This document shows, piece by piece, positions 47,390 to 55,898 of a DNA stretch of 64,000 nt (the first letter of the stretch is position 1; every line of letters starts with the position of its first letter). This DNA comes from Oceanibacterium hippocampi (GTDB taxonomy: Bacteria > Pseudomonadota > Alphaproteobacteria > Sneathiellales > Sneathiellaceae): the NCBI RefSeq assembly GCF_900172325.1, contig NZ_FWFR01000001.1, positions 620,001-684,000 on the forward strand, in the 5' to 3' direction. Both the position numbers and the translations under genes were made by a program. The notes beneath the pieces are model-generated. The model was not told the DNA's origin. It worked only from the letters and a program-made list of their open reading frames with translations, and made no database searches.

Positions 47390-48901
47390 TCAGTCCGGGG
47401 TCTTGGCCGGGAGGCCGAGCATCGCCCGGCGCCGCAGCCAGAGACTGGGTCGATAGCGGTCGTCCCCGGTGATCGCCTGGATCTGCGACAGGATCGCCTG
47501 CACCGTCCCGGCGCCGATCCGGTCGGTCATGTCCAGCGGCCCTTCCGGATAATTCAGGCCGAGGGTCATTCCCTTGTCGATATCGTCCGGCGAGGCGACC
47601 CCGATCTGCGCCATCTCGCAACCCAGGTTGGCGATCATGGCGCGGATCCGCTGGGCGACGAAGCCCGGCGAGTCCTTGATCCGCACGACCTCGCCGGCGA
47701 CATTCGCGAGCCGTGCCGCGACCCCGTCGAGCAACGCCTGGTCGGCGCCGGGCGCCGCCATCACGGTGGCGCAGCGGGCGACCCCGGTTACCATGTCGAT
47801 GCCGATCAGGCGTTTCGGGTCGCAGCCGAGGCGAACCGCCATCGTCGTGCAGTCCTCGCCGACCGGGGCGGCGACCAGGGGTGCCTGGCCGTCGTCGGCC
47901 GCCAGGATCTCGGCCCCGGCCCGACGGAACAGGTCAGACAGCCGGCTGTCCGGTTCGGCCAGCGCGATCCGCTCGACCGGTGCCGCGTCGGGCTTGGCGA
48001 CCTGCGGCGGGTCGATCGCATTGCCCTTGTCGTCATAGCGGTAGAAGCCGATTCCCTTCTTGCGCCCGAGGCGACCGGAAACCTGCATGCTTTCGTGGAT
48101 CGGCGAGGTTGCGAGCCGGCGGTCCTGGAAGTAACCGTTGAAGATCACCATGCTGACGGGGAAATTGACGTCCATCCCGGTCAGGTCGGCCAGTTCGAAT
48201 GGCCCCATCCGGAAACCGCAGGCATTGCGCATGATGGCGTCGACCTCGTGGGGCTCCGCAACCCCCTCACTGACGATCCGCATCGCCTCCGTCGTGTAGG
48301 CGCGGCCGCCGAGATTGACTAGAAAGCCCGGCGCGTCCTGGACCACGACCGGGACCCGGCCCATCCGCTTCGAGATCGCCGTGAGCCGCTCGATCACCGC
48401 CGGCGAGGTCGCCGGGGCGCGGATCACCTCGACCAGCTTCATCAGCGGTACAGGGTTGAAGAAATGCAGACCGGCAACGCGCTCGGGCCGGGTGCAGTTC
48501 GTGGCGATGCCGGCAATGCGCAGGCTCGAGGTGTTGGAGACGAGGATGGCGTCGTCGCCGACCACCGCTTCGAGGTCGCGGAACAGCGCCTGCTTGACGT
48601 CGAGCCTCTCGACCACCGCCTCGACAACGAGGTCGCAGTCGGCGAGATCGGCGATCGACGCGGCGACGCTGATACGGTCGAGCGCGGCAGCCTGTTCGTC
48701 CGCCTCCATCCGGCCCTTCTCGACGGCACGCTGCAGCATGCCGGCGACGAAATCGCGCGCCTTGGCGGCGGCGCCGTCGGCCACGTCGAAAAGCTTCACC
48801 CGCATCCCGCCGGTGGCGGAGACCTGCGCGATGCCGCGACCCATGGCGCCGGCACCGACGATGCCGACGGTAATCGCGTCGGAATTCTGCTCGTTTTTCA
48901 T
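47390..48901 (-). CDS. 3-hydroxyacyl-CoA dehydrogenase (PaaH/PaaC-like, two C-domains)
   Basis: 503 residues from the ATG at 48901, preceded by GAGGAAACA. The NAD domain starts VGIVGAGAMGRGIAQ; SNTSSLRIAGIA and GLHFFNPVPLMKLVEVI are the catalytic-site segments with the essential His, and DAPGFLVN begins the first C-domain. A second, related C-terminal domain begins near residue 405, which gives the extended length seen in 3-hydroxyadipyl-CoA dehydrogenase PaaH. It oxidises a 3-hydroxyacyl-CoA with NAD+. No other phenylacetate genes are present, so 3-hydroxybutyryl-CoA is an alternative substrate. Confidence 0.88.
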   Translation of the reverse strand: MKNEQNSDAITVGIVGAGAMGRGIAQVSATGGMRVKLFDVADGAAAKARDFVAGMLQRAVEKGRMEADEQAAALDRISVAASIADLADCDLVVEAVVERLDVKQALFRDLEAVVGDDAILVSNTSSLRIAGIATNCTRPERVAGLHFFNPVPLMKLVEVIRAPATSPAVIERLTAISKRMGRVPVVVQDAPGFLVNLGGRAYTTEAMRIVSEGVAEPHEVDAIMRNACGFRMGPFELADLTGMDVNFPVSMVIFNGYFQDRRLATSPIHESMQVSGRLGRKKGIGFYRYDDKGNAIDPPQVAKPDAAPVERIALAEPDSRLSDLFRRAGAEILAADDGQAPLVAAPVGEDCTTMAVRLGCDPKRLIGIDMVTGVARCATVMAAPGADQALLDGVAARLANVAGEVVRIKDSPGFVAQRIRAMIANLGCEMAQIGVASPDDIDKGMTLGLNYPEGPLDMTDRIGAGTVQAILSQIQAITGDDRYRPSLWLRRRAMLGLPAKTPD

Positions 48902-48957
48902 TGTTTCCTCGTTCTTCGGACCGGCGCATCGTGCCGACGCGGCCCCGCATAGGCAAC

Positions 48958-48985
48958 CTTGATCAAGCGTCGGCAATCCCTAAAT
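48958..48985 (+). promoter_or_regulatory. Candidate heat-shock (RpoH) promoter of hsp20
   Basis: CTTGATC at 48958-48964, 13 bases, then CCCTAAAT at 48978-48985, close to the sigma-32 pattern CTTGAAA-N11-15-CCCCATNT. The CCCTA of the -10 also forms a small inverted repeat with TAGGG. It lies about 90 bases before the hsp20 ATG, as expected for a small heat shock gene. Confidence 0.55.
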
Positions 48986-49075
48986 CTAGGGATGCGGTCC
49001 GGGTCGGGACCGCGAACGGCATGCGGTGCCATTGCGGGCCGCGCCGTCAAGGCTCGCTCGTCGGAGGAGTTCTCG

Positions 49076-49534
49076 ATGTCCAGAATGTCCATGTTCAACA
49101 GTCCGCTGCTGCTCGGATTCGATCATTTCGAGCAGCTCGTCGATCGCGCCGCGAAGGCGTCGAACGACGGTTATCCGCCCTACAACATCGAACAGATCGG
49201 CGAGGAACGACTGCGCATCACGCTGGCGGTCGCGGGTTTCGCCGAGGGCGATCTGCAAATCACGCTCGAGGAGAACCAGTTGATCGTGCGCGGCCGGCAG
49301 CGCGAGGAGACGGAGCGCATCTATCTGCATCGCGGCATCGCCGCCCGGCAGTTCCAGCGCGCCTTCGTCCTTGCGGAAGGCCTCGAGGTTACCGGCGCGG
49401 AGCTCGAGAACGGCCTGCTCCATGTGGAGCTCCGGAAGCCCGAGCCGACATCGGTCGTCCGCGAAATCAAGATCGGTCTGGGCAAGCCCCGCCATCAGTC
49501 GACGGCCGTTGCCCCCGAGATCGAACGTACCTGA
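49076..49534 (+). CDS. Small heat shock protein, Hsp20 family
   Basis: 152 residues from the ATG at 49076, which has GGAGGAG six bases upstream; an earlier in-frame start lacks this site. The alpha-crystallin domain spans about residues 33-130, with YNIEQIGEERLRITLAVAG at its start and ELENGLLHVEL at its end, as in IbpA-type proteins. N-terminal FDHFEQLVDRA is the usual leader. It holds unfolding proteins in a refoldable state. DUF1150 follows 18 bases later. Confidence 0.95.
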   Translation: MSRMSMFNSPLLLGFDHFEQLVDRAAKASNDGYPPYNIEQIGEERLRITLAVAGFAEGDLQITLEENQLIVRGRQREETERIYLHRGIAARQFQRAFVLAEGLEVTGAELENGLLHVELRKPEPTSVVREIKIGLGKPRHQSTAVAPEIERT

Positions 49535-49552
49535 TTTGCAGGAGTCTCAGTG

Positions 49553-49771
49553 ATGAACACAGGTGAAATGTTGCGGCGAATCACGCCTGCCGGCCTTGCG
49601 GCCCTCGGTCTTCCCCATCTCGCTTACGTGCGGCGGGAACAGGGCGAGAACGGCCGCGTCTTCCATGTCCTCTATTCGGCTGACGGCATCCGGCTGCTGG
49701 CCGCCGAAAGCCATATCGCCGCCCTAGCGGCCGCCCACGAGAACGAGCTGCAGACGGTCGCGCTGCACTGA
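49553..49771 (+). CDS. DUF1150 family protein
   Basis: 72 residues from the ATG at 49553; the GTG at 49550 is an alternative with one extra residue. GCAGGAG lies upstream. LAYVRREQGENG and LYSADG match the DUF1150 family, which in alphaproteobacteria is repeatedly found right after hsp20, as here. No biochemical function is established that I know of. Heat-shock co-expression with hsp20 is likely from the 18-base spacing. Confidence 0.88.
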   Translation: MNTGEMLRRITPAGLAALGLPHLAYVRREQGENGRVFHVLYSADGIRLLAAESHIAALAAAHENELQTVALH

Positions 49772-49810
49772 GCGACGGAAACCGTTCGAGGACGCTCTCC
49801 GGATCGGGCC

Positions 49811-49832
49811 CGCCGGCCGGGTGCGGCCGGCG
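49811..49832. terminator. Stem-loop between convergent DUF1150 gene and ptsN
   Basis: Perfect 8-bp stem CGCCGGCC / GGCCGGCG with a 6-base loop GGGTGC. No T-run follows on either strand, so intrinsic termination is doubtful; it may protect 3' ends or pause polymerase. Confidence 0.35.
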
Positions 49833-49851
49833 CGGTCGCGCGGGGTCCGTG

Positions 49852-50316
49852 TCAGGAAACGTGTTCTGTCGTGCTGTCGTGCAGCAGCGCGTAGATGGCG
49901 TCGCGGTCGTCGCTGCCGCGCAGCTTCTCGCACATCGCGCGATCCCGCAGCGTCCGGGAAATCCGGGCCAGCGCCTTCAGGTGATCGGCCCCGGCGTTCT
50001 CCGGTGCCAGCAGCAGGAAGATCAGGTCCACCGGCTCGCCGTCCACGGCGTCGAAATCGACGGCCTTGGTCAGTCGGGCGAAGAAGCCGAAGATCCGGTC
50101 GATGCCGGCGAGCTTGCCGTGCGGAATGGCGATGCCGTGGCCGACGCCCGTCGTGCCCAGACGTTCGCGCTCCAGCAGGGTGTCGAACACGGTACGTTCC
50201 GGAAGCGCGGTCACTTCCGCGGCGGTTGCGGCCATTTCCTGCAGCGCCTGCTTCTTGCTCGTCGCTCTCAGGGCGGGAATGACCCGCTCCGGAGTCAGGA
50301 GGTCTTGGATCTCCAT
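49852..50316 (-). CDS. ptsN: Nitrogen PTS enzyme IIA (EIIA-Ntr)
   Basis: 154 residues, standard length. The phosphorylated His66 lies in GHGIAIPHGK (59-68); PVDLIFLLLAPENAG follows as in other EIIA-Ntr proteins. It is phosphorylated through the PTS-Ntr chain and, in its family, regulates potassium transport, nitrogen and envelope functions rather than sugar uptake. It follows hpf by 30 bases, and rpoN lies just upstream, the usual rpoN-hpf-ptsN order. Confidence 0.95.
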   Translation of the reverse strand: MEIQDLLTPERVIPALRATSKKQALQEMAATAAEVTALPERTVFDTLLERERLGTTGVGHGIAIPHGKLAGIDRIFGFFARLTKAVDFDAVDGEPVDLIFLLLAPENAGADHLKALARISRTLRDRAMCEKLRGSDDRDAIYALLHDSTTEHVS

Positions 50317-50346
50317 GGTGCCTCGCTTGTCACACGGAACCGCGCC

Positions 50347-50937
50347 TCAGGCGCGTCCCGTCTCGACCCTGGCCGGTTCGATCCAGCCGATATTGCCGTC
50401 CTTGCGGCGATAGACGACGTTCAGCGCGCCATTGCCGATATTGCGGAACAGGTAGACCGGCTCGTCGGCCAGGTCCATCCGCATGACTGCGTCGCCGACC
50501 GTGCACTGGACGATGCTGGTTCTTGATTCCGCGACGATGAGCGGCTGGAACTCTTCCGCGACCTCGCCCTCGGCGCCTTCCTCCTCGGCCGCCAGCACGT
50601 AGCGCTGGGCCAGGCTCTCGGCGCCGTCGGCGCGTTCGTTGCCGCGGTGGCTGCGCAGCCGCCGCTTGTAGCGCCTGAGCTGCTTCTCGATGCGTTCGGC
50701 GGCGAGATCGAAGCTGCCATAGGCGTCCCCTGCCGCCGCCGACGCGGCGACGTCGATGCCGGCGCCGACATGGACGCTGCATTCGGCGCGGAACTGATGG
50801 CCGTCGCGCCGGAACGTCACACTCGCTTCGAGCGCGTTGGCGAAGTATTTCGCCGTGCCCGAGGTGAGCCGTTCTTCAACGTGGGTGCGCAAAGCGTCTC
50901 CCACGTCAATTTGCTTGCCATTGACGTGAATCTTCAT
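50347..50937 (-). CDS. hpf: Ribosome hibernation promoting factor, long form
   Basis: 196 residues, the long-HPF length. The N-terminal S30AE domain (residues 1-100) includes KYFANALEASVTFRRDG and the basic IEKQLRRYKRRLR. A linker rich in Glu leads to the C-terminal dimerisation domain (VYLFRNIGNGALNVVYRRKDGNIGWIEP-like end). Long HPF joins 70S ribosomes into inactive 100S dimers in stationary phase. A strong promoter precedes it, so it need not depend on rpoN transcription. Confidence 0.95.
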   Translation of the reverse strand: MKIHVNGKQIDVGDALRTHVEERLTSGTAKYFANALEASVTFRRDGHQFRAECSVHVGAGIDVAASAAAGDAYGSFDLAAERIEKQLRRYKRRLRSHRGNERADGAESLAQRYVLAAEEEGAEGEVAEEFQPLIVAESRTSIVQCTVGDAVMRMDLADEPVYLFRNIGNGALNVVYRRKDGNIGWIEPARVETGRA

Positions 50938-51037
50938 TGTTCAGACCGGAAATAAAGCGGAAGGGGAGCTGCCGCGGTCGCGAAGCCATTTGGCCAATAC
51001 GCACCTTTTCGTGGCCGGACCTCCCAATGGGGGCGGG

Positions 51038-51066
51038 AACATAGGGCCGGCGATTGACGCTGTCAA
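51038..51066 (-). promoter_or_regulatory. Sigma-70 promoter of hpf-ptsN
   Basis: On the minus strand TTGACA (51061-51066), 17 bases, then TATGTT (51038-51043). The -35 is perfect and the spacing optimal. The transcript would start near 51031, with a leader of about 95 bases before hpf at 50937. Confidence 0.75.
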
Positions 51067-51121
51067 CAGTGGCCGGCGTTATCGACTCGCGACATGCGTT
51101 CACGTCGCCGACTATAGCACG

Positions 51122-52648
51122 TCACGCCAGTCTTTTCTTCAATCGTCGGCGCTGCACGGAAGAGGGGATGCGCATCGCCTCGCGATACTTGGCGACCGTG
51201 CGCCGGGCAATGTCGACGCCGTCGCTTTTCAGCAGATCGACGATCTTGTCGTCGGAAAGAATCGACTTCGGCGGTTCTTCCTCGATGAGCTCCCGGATCT
51301 TCTGGCGGACCGCCTCGGCCGAATGGCTGGCCTCGCCGTCGACCGCCGCGATCGCCGTGGTGAAGAAGTATTTCATCTCGAAGATGCCGCGCGGGGTGGC
51401 GATATACTTGTTCGCGGTGACCCGGCTCACCGTGCTCTCGTGCATCGAAATGGCGTCGGCAATGGTCCGCAGGTTGAGCGGCCGCAGATGGGCGACGCCG
51501 TGATCGAGGAAGGCCGTCTGCTGGCGAACGATCTCGCTGGCGACCCGGAGGATGGTATTGGCGCGCTGGTCGAGCGACTTGATGAGCCAGTTCGCCGAGG
51601 CCAGGCAGTCGCTGACAAAGGCCCGCTCGGCCTTGTCGCGCGTGCTGCCGTTGACGGTCGCCAGATAGCGCTCGTTGATCAGCAGGCGCGGCAGGGTCTC
51701 GCTGTTCAGCTCGATGATCCAGTCGCCGCCGGGGCCGCGCCTGAGGAAGATGTCGGGAATGACAGTCTGCGCGATCTCGGTGCCGTATTGCAGGCCCGGT
51801 TTCGGATTGAGCCGGCGCAGTTCGGCGACCATCTCGGTCAGATCCTCGGCGTCGACCTGGCAATGGCGCATCAGGCCGTTCAGGTCGCCTTCCGCCAACA
51901 TGTCGAGGCGCTCGAGCATGGCCTCCATCGCCGGGTCGAGCCGATTGAGCTCGCGCAGCTGCAGGGCCAGGCATTCCGAGAGGTTGCGCGCGAACACGCC
52001 GGTCGGCTCGAAGGTCTGGAGAGTGGCCAGGGTCGCCTCGACCTCGGCAGCCGGAGCGCCCAGCCGCTCCGCAACCTCGTCGACCGATTCCGTCAGATAC
52101 CCGGCGTCGTCGAGGCACTCGATCAGGTGGGCGCCGATCAGCAGCGCCTTCGGTTCGGTGAAGGTGACCGTCAACTGGTCGTGCAGATGCTGGCGAAGAT
52201 CCTTCTCCTCCGTCAGCCCGGCCATCGGGTCGTAGTCGCCGCCGGCGCCGGCGCTGCCGCGGCTCTCGCGGAACGCGTAATCGCCGCCCCCGGCCTCGCC
52301 GTTCGCCGGCTGGTCGCTGGCGCTGTCGCCGGAATACAGATTGTCGTAATCGGTGTCGAGCGGCTGGCTGTCGTCGGAGGTATCGCCGGAGCCGGCCTGG
52401 AGGCCGGTGAGCGAGTCGCTGTCGGCGGTGACCTCGACCCGATCGCCGCTGCTGCCGGGATCGCTTTCCGCGGCTTCCGGGCGATCGCCCTCGTCATGCT
52501 CGAGCAGCGGGTTCTTTTCGAGCTCCGCCTCGACATAGTCGACCAGTTCCAGATTGGAGAGCTGCAACAGGCGGATCGCCTGCTGCAGTTGCGGCGTCAT
52601 GACCAGGGTTTGGGTCTGGCGCAGCTCCAGTCGTGGGGTGATGGCCAT
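51122..52648 (-). CDS. rpoN: RNA polymerase sigma-54 factor
   Basis: 508 residues. The Gln/Leu-rich region I (LELRQTQTLVMTPQLQQAI) contacts activators; an acidic region II follows (about residues 50-130, rich in Asp, Glu and Ser); the core-binding part is next; and the C-terminus holds the HTH and the RpoN box ARRTVAKYRE at about 481-490, which reads the -24 element. Sigma-54 needs enhancer-binding ATPases to open promoters. It follows lptB by 20 bases, so it is likely read with the lipopolysaccharide transport genes. Confidence 0.97.
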   Translation of the reverse strand: MAITPRLELRQTQTLVMTPQLQQAIRLLQLSNLELVDYVEAELEKNPLLEHDEGDRPEAAESDPGSSGDRVEVTADSDSLTGLQAGSGDTSDDSQPLDTDYDNLYSGDSASDQPANGEAGGGDYAFRESRGSAGAGGDYDPMAGLTEEKDLRQHLHDQLTVTFTEPKALLIGAHLIECLDDAGYLTESVDEVAERLGAPAAEVEATLATLQTFEPTGVFARNLSECLALQLRELNRLDPAMEAMLERLDMLAEGDLNGLMRHCQVDAEDLTEMVAELRRLNPKPGLQYGTEIAQTVIPDIFLRRGPGGDWIIELNSETLPRLLINERYLATVNGSTRDKAERAFVSDCLASANWLIKSLDQRANTILRVASEIVRQQTAFLDHGVAHLRPLNLRTIADAISMHESTVSRVTANKYIATPRGIFEMKYFFTTAIAAVDGEASHSAEAVRQKIRELIEEEPPKSILSDDKIVDLLKSDGVDIARRTVAKYREAMRIPSSVQRRRLKKRLA

Positions 52649-52668
52649 GGCCTTGAGGTCCCGCTCCG

Positions 52669-53460
52669 TTACAGACTGAAGCGGTCCCCGAGATAGACGC
52701 GGCGCACATCCTCGTGGGCGACGATCTCGCTGGGCGGACCTTCCATCAGAACCTCGCCTTCGTTCAGGATGTAGGCGCGGTCGATCAGGTCGAGCGTCTC
52801 GCGGACATTATGCTCGGTAATCAGCACCCCGATGCCGCGATCCTTGAGATGGAAGACCAGCTCGCGGATCTCGTTGACGGCGATCGGATCGATGCCGGCG
52901 AGCGGCTCGTCGAGCAGCATGAAACTCGGTTGCGAGGCCAGGGCGCGGGCGATCTCGACGCGGCGTCGCTCGCCGCCGGACAGGGCGATGGCCGGCGTGT
53001 TGCGCAGGTGGCCGATCGAGAATTCCGCCAGCAGGTCGTTCAGCATCGCTTCCCGCTTGTCGCGTTCGGGCTCGACGATCTCGAGGACGGCGCGGATATT
53101 GTTCTCGACCGACATGCCACGGAAGATCGACGCTTCCTGCGGCAGATAGCCGATACCGGCGCGGGCGCGTCGATACATCGGCAATTCGGTGACATCCTGG
53201 CCATCCAGCTTGATCGTCCCGTAGTCGGCCCGAATGAGGCCGGTGATGATGTAGAAGCAGGTCGTCTTGCCGGCCCCGTTGGGGCCGAGCAGTCCGACCG
53301 CCTCGCCGCGATTGACGGAGACGCTGACGCCGCGCAAGACCGGACGCTTCTTGAAGCGCTTTCCGATGTTGATGGCTTCGAGGCCCTGATTGCTGCTCAC
53401 AAGACGAGGCCCCGCAATCCCTTCATTTCCTTCAGTCGCAGCATCATGGTTATCGGTCAT
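52669..53460 (-). CDS. lptB: LPS export ABC transporter ATPase LptB
   Basis: 263 residues. Walker A GPNGAGKTTCFY, Q-loop YLPQEASIFRGM, signature LSGGERRRVEIARAL and Walker B MLLDEPLAGIDP are all intact and of LptB type. It powers LptFG to extract lipopolysaccharide from the inner membrane. The first 20 or so residues are a non-conserved polar extension, and no clear ribosome binding site precedes the ATG at 53460, so the true start could be a little further in. It lies 38 bases after lptA. Confidence 0.95.
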   Translation of the reverse strand: MTDNHDAATEGNEGIAGPRLVSSNQGLEAINIGKRFKKRPVLRGVSVSVNRGEAVGLLGPNGAGKTTCFYIITGLIRADYGTIKLDGQDVTELPMYRRARAGIGYLPQEASIFRGMSVENNIRAVLEIVEPERDKREAMLNDLLAEFSIGHLRNTPAIALSGGERRRVEIARALASQPSFMLLDEPLAGIDPIAVNEIRELVFHLKDRGIGVLITEHNVRETLDLIDRAYILNEGEVLMEGPPSEIVAHEDVRRVYLGDRFSL

Positions 53461-53498
53461 TTCGATTAATAATCCGTATCGGCTGGCTAAGGCGTGCC

Positions 53499-54089
53499 CT
53501 ACTGGGTCTTCTTCTTCGGCTGGATGCGGACCTTTACCCGCTCCTGCTTCTCCGTCGTCGCCTCGCCGCGGCCGGTACTTTTCGCCGCGTCGACGACGAT
53601 CCGGTCGGTGTCGAGATTCCAGACCATGCGCTGTCCGCGCAGGACGTTGTCGCCCTGGTTCAGCACCACGTTGCCTTCGAGGATGAAGACCCGCTTCTCC
53701 AGGTCGTAGATTCCGAGGTCGCCCTGCGCCGTCTCGCCGGTCGTCGAGAGGAAGACGTCGCCGTAGGCTTCCAGGCGCTTGACGTCGCCCGAGCCCAGGC
53801 CGCCCCCGGTCGTGCCGTCGCTGTTCTTGCCCACGTAATAGACGTCGAGACGGGACGAATTGAGCAGCATGTCGCCCTGGGTGGCGCGGACATTGCCGGT
53901 GAAGATCGCGAGCTGCTTGTCCTGCTGGACCTCCAGTGTATCGGACGTGATGTCGATCGGGGCGTCGCTGGAGCCGATGCCGCTCATCTGCGATTGCGCG
54001 GCCGCCGGCCCGAGCCAGAATGCCGCAAGAAGCGCAAGCGGGGCGATCAGCGCGAGCCGCAGCCGTGCCGTACTCAAACCATGGACCAT
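53499..54089 (-). CDS. lptA: LPS transport periplasmic protein LptA
   Basis: 196 residues from the ATG at 54089, which has GGAAGG upstream and opens a signal peptide (basic start, LALIAPLALLAAF, cut after AAA). An ATG at 54125 would overlap lptC by 17 bases. The OstA-like beta-jellyroll follows: PIDITSDTLEVQQDKQLAIFTGNV-type strands and DVKRLEAYGDVFLST. The end is basic and Lys-rich. LptA bridges LptC and LptD to carry lipopolysaccharide across the periplasm. Confidence 0.9.
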   Translation of the reverse strand: MVHGLSTARLRLALIAPLALLAAFWLGPAAAQSQMSGIGSSDAPIDITSDTLEVQQDKQLAIFTGNVRATQGDMLLNSSRLDVYYVGKNSDGTTGGGLGSGDVKRLEAYGDVFLSTTGETAQGDLGIYDLEKRVFILEGNVVLNQGDNVLRGQRMVWNLDTDRIVVDAAKSTGRGEATTEKQERVKVRIQPKKKTQ

Positions 54090-54108
54090 CGCGGCCGCCT
54101 TCCGTTCA

Positions 54109-54777
54109 TCACCCGCCCTTGTCATTGCCCTTGCCGTAGATCAGCACATGCACGTTGCCGTCGAAGCGGGCGATATTGGCGTCCCGGTCGATGAAGAGCC
54201 GGTCGCTCTGTATCTCTCCGCTCGGGCCATGCCCCTGGACCGGTGTCTTGCTCCAGGCGCGGCCGTTCGCGAGGTCGATCTCGGCTGTCTCCGAATGGAA
54301 CTGGTAGCCGGTATCGGAAAAGATCTCGATGTTTCCCGTGAGGTCGAGCCATTTCTTCTTCTGCCGGAACAATCCATTGTCGGCGGAAAGCGACATCCAG
54401 GCGCCGTCCTCCATCGTCGTGTCGGCCTGCAGGCTGGCGAGCTTGATGATCTGGGGGTCGTCCGGATTCCGGCTCGCGCTCGAGGCGGTCACGGTGAACG
54501 GTCGCTGCTCGCTGTCGAGGCCGACGAAGCGGGCGTTGACCATGGTGAGGCCCTCGTCGCCGACTTCGATATCCGCCTGCTCGATGACGATCGTGCGATC
54601 GCGCGGGACCAGGCTCGGCCAGGCGAGCAGGGCGACCGCGAGCACGACCGCCAGTGTCGGCAGAAGGAGCTTCATGACCAGCACGAAGCGCGTGTAGGCA
54701 GGACTGACCCGGGCACGCTGGCGCTGCGGACCCTCGATCCGCCAGTGCCGCCTTCCTTCCAGATCTGTGGCTGCCAT
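54109..54777 (-). CDS. lptC: LPS export protein LptC
   Basis: 222 residues. A cytoplasmic start is followed by one membrane segment (about residues 32-54, VMKLLLPTLAVVLAVALLAW region) and a periplasmic OstA-like domain with MVNARFVGLDSEQRPFTV and SDTGYQFHSETAEIDL, typical of LptC. It passes lipopolysaccharide from LptFG to LptA. It lies 38 bases after kdsD and 19 before the chosen lptA start. Confidence 0.9.
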   Translation of the reverse strand: MAATDLEGRRHWRIEGPQRQRARVSPAYTRFVLVMKLLLPTLAVVLAVALLAWPSLVPRDRTIVIEQADIEVGDEGLTMVNARFVGLDSEQRPFTVTASSASRNPDDPQIIKLASLQADTTMEDGAWMSLSADNGLFRQKKKWLDLTGNIEIFSDTGYQFHSETAEIDLANGRAWSKTPVQGHGPSGEIQSDRLFIDRDANIARFDGNVHVLIYGKGNDKGG

Positions 54778-54815
54778 TGTCGTCGCTCTTCCTCGCCCGG
54801 GCGAGCCGCGCGCCG

Positions 54816-55796
54816 TCAGGCGACGCCGGCGCTCAGGCAGTCATGGACGCGGATGATGCCGACCGGTCGTCGGCCTTCGGTCACAAAGAGACAGGAAATC
54901 TTGGTCGCGTTCATCTGTCCCAGCGCTTCAGCCGCCAGTGCCCCCGGCCGGATCGTCTTCGGCGCCCGGGTCATGATTTCCTCGGCCCGGCGATTGAGCA
55001 GGTCGTTGTCCATGTGGCGCCGGAGGTCGCCGTCGGTGATGATGCCGAGCAGGTCGCCTGCCGCATCGACGACGCCGACACAGCCGAAGCTTCGCGCGGT
55101 CATAACGATCAGTGCCTCACGCATCGACGTGTCCGGCCGGGCGACCGGCAGTTCGTCGCCAACATGCATGATCTCGGAAACCTTGATCAGCGAGGCGCCA
55201 AGGCTGCCGCCCGGGTGCAGTACCTGGAAATTGTCCGGGGAGAATCCCCGCCGCTGCAGCAGCGCCACCGAGAGCGCGTCGCCGAGTGCCAGCATCATGG
55301 TCGTCGAAGTCGTCGGGGCGAGGCCCATCGGGCAGGCTTCGGGCACCGTCGGCAGCACCAGCGTCACATCGGCGGCGTCGCCCAGGGATGACGTCGGGCG
55401 CCCGACCATCGCCAGCAACGGGATCGAGAAGCGCCGGGTGAAGGCGATGATGTCGGCCAGTTCGTTCGTGTTGCCCGAATTGGAAAGGCAGAGCACCGCG
55501 TCCGACTGGGTGATCATGCCGAGGTCGCCGTGGCTCGCCTCGCCGGGATGCACGAACAGGGCCGGCGATCCGGTCGATGACATGGTCGCGGCGATCTTCC
55601 GCCCGATGTGCCCGCTCTTCCCCATGCCGCTGATGACGACGCGTCCGGTGACCGCATGGAGCAGGTCGACGGCCCGTTCGAAACTGTCGTCAAGGCTGTC
55701 GCCGAGCGCCCGCAGCGCCTCCGCCTCGATCGACAGGACACGGCCGGCGGCCTCGAGATCGGGCGAGAGGGGCGCCGACTTTTCCTTTACTTTCAT
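54816..55796 (-). CDS. kdsD: Arabinose-5-phosphate isomerase (KDO pathway)
   Basis: 326 residues from the ATG at 55796; the frame is open to 55934 but the added part has no family match and covers promoter-like DNA. The SIS sugar isomerase domain includes SGMGKSGHIGRKIAATMSS and SNSGNTNEL, with PTTSTTMMLALGDALSV. Two CBS domains follow (ALIVMTARSFGCVGVVD and ISCLFVTEGRRPVGIIRVHD). It makes arabinose 5-phosphate for KDO in lipid A core synthesis. It heads the lptC-lptA-lptB-rpoN run. Confidence 0.95.
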   Translation of the reverse strand: MKVKEKSAPLSPDLEAAGRVLSIEAEALRALGDSLDDSFERAVDLLHAVTGRVVISGMGKSGHIGRKIAATMSSTGSPALFVHPGEASHGDLGMITQSDAVLCLSNSGNTNELADIIAFTRRFSIPLLAMVGRPTSSLGDAADVTLVLPTVPEACPMGLAPTTSTTMMLALGDALSVALLQRRGFSPDNFQVLHPGGSLGASLIKVSEIMHVGDELPVARPDTSMREALIVMTARSFGCVGVVDAAGDLLGIITDGDLRRHMDNDLLNRRAEEIMTRAPKTIRPGALAAEALGQMNATKISCLFVTEGRRPVGIIRVHDCLSAGVA

Positions 55797-55844
55797 GAGT
55801 TTGGGCTTCTTTCCGACGGTTACTGCGGGGCCGAACCCGGCTCC

Positions 55845-55862
55845 TAACAAAATCTGTGCCAA
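55845..55862 (-). promoter_or_regulatory. Sigma-54-like promoter element upstream of kdsD
   Basis: On the minus strand TTGGCACAGATTTTGTTA: a good -24 box (TGGCAC) and, ten bases after GG, GT instead of the usual -12 GC. The transcript would begin near 55836, about 40 bases before the kdsD ATG. The single -12 mismatch leaves it tentative. Confidence 0.4.
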
Positions 55863-55878
55863 AGTATGGTCATTCCAC

Positions 55879-55898
55879 CCTGCAATTGCAATTGCAGG
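55879..55898. promoter_or_regulatory. 20-bp perfect palindrome, probable operator, upstream of kdsD
   Basis: cctgcaattgcaattgcagg reads the same on both strands over 20 bases. It sits 83 to 102 bases upstream of the kdsD ATG and just upstream of the sigma-54-like element, where a dimeric regulator would bind. The RNase D gene end lies 60 bases further on. Confidence 0.5.
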
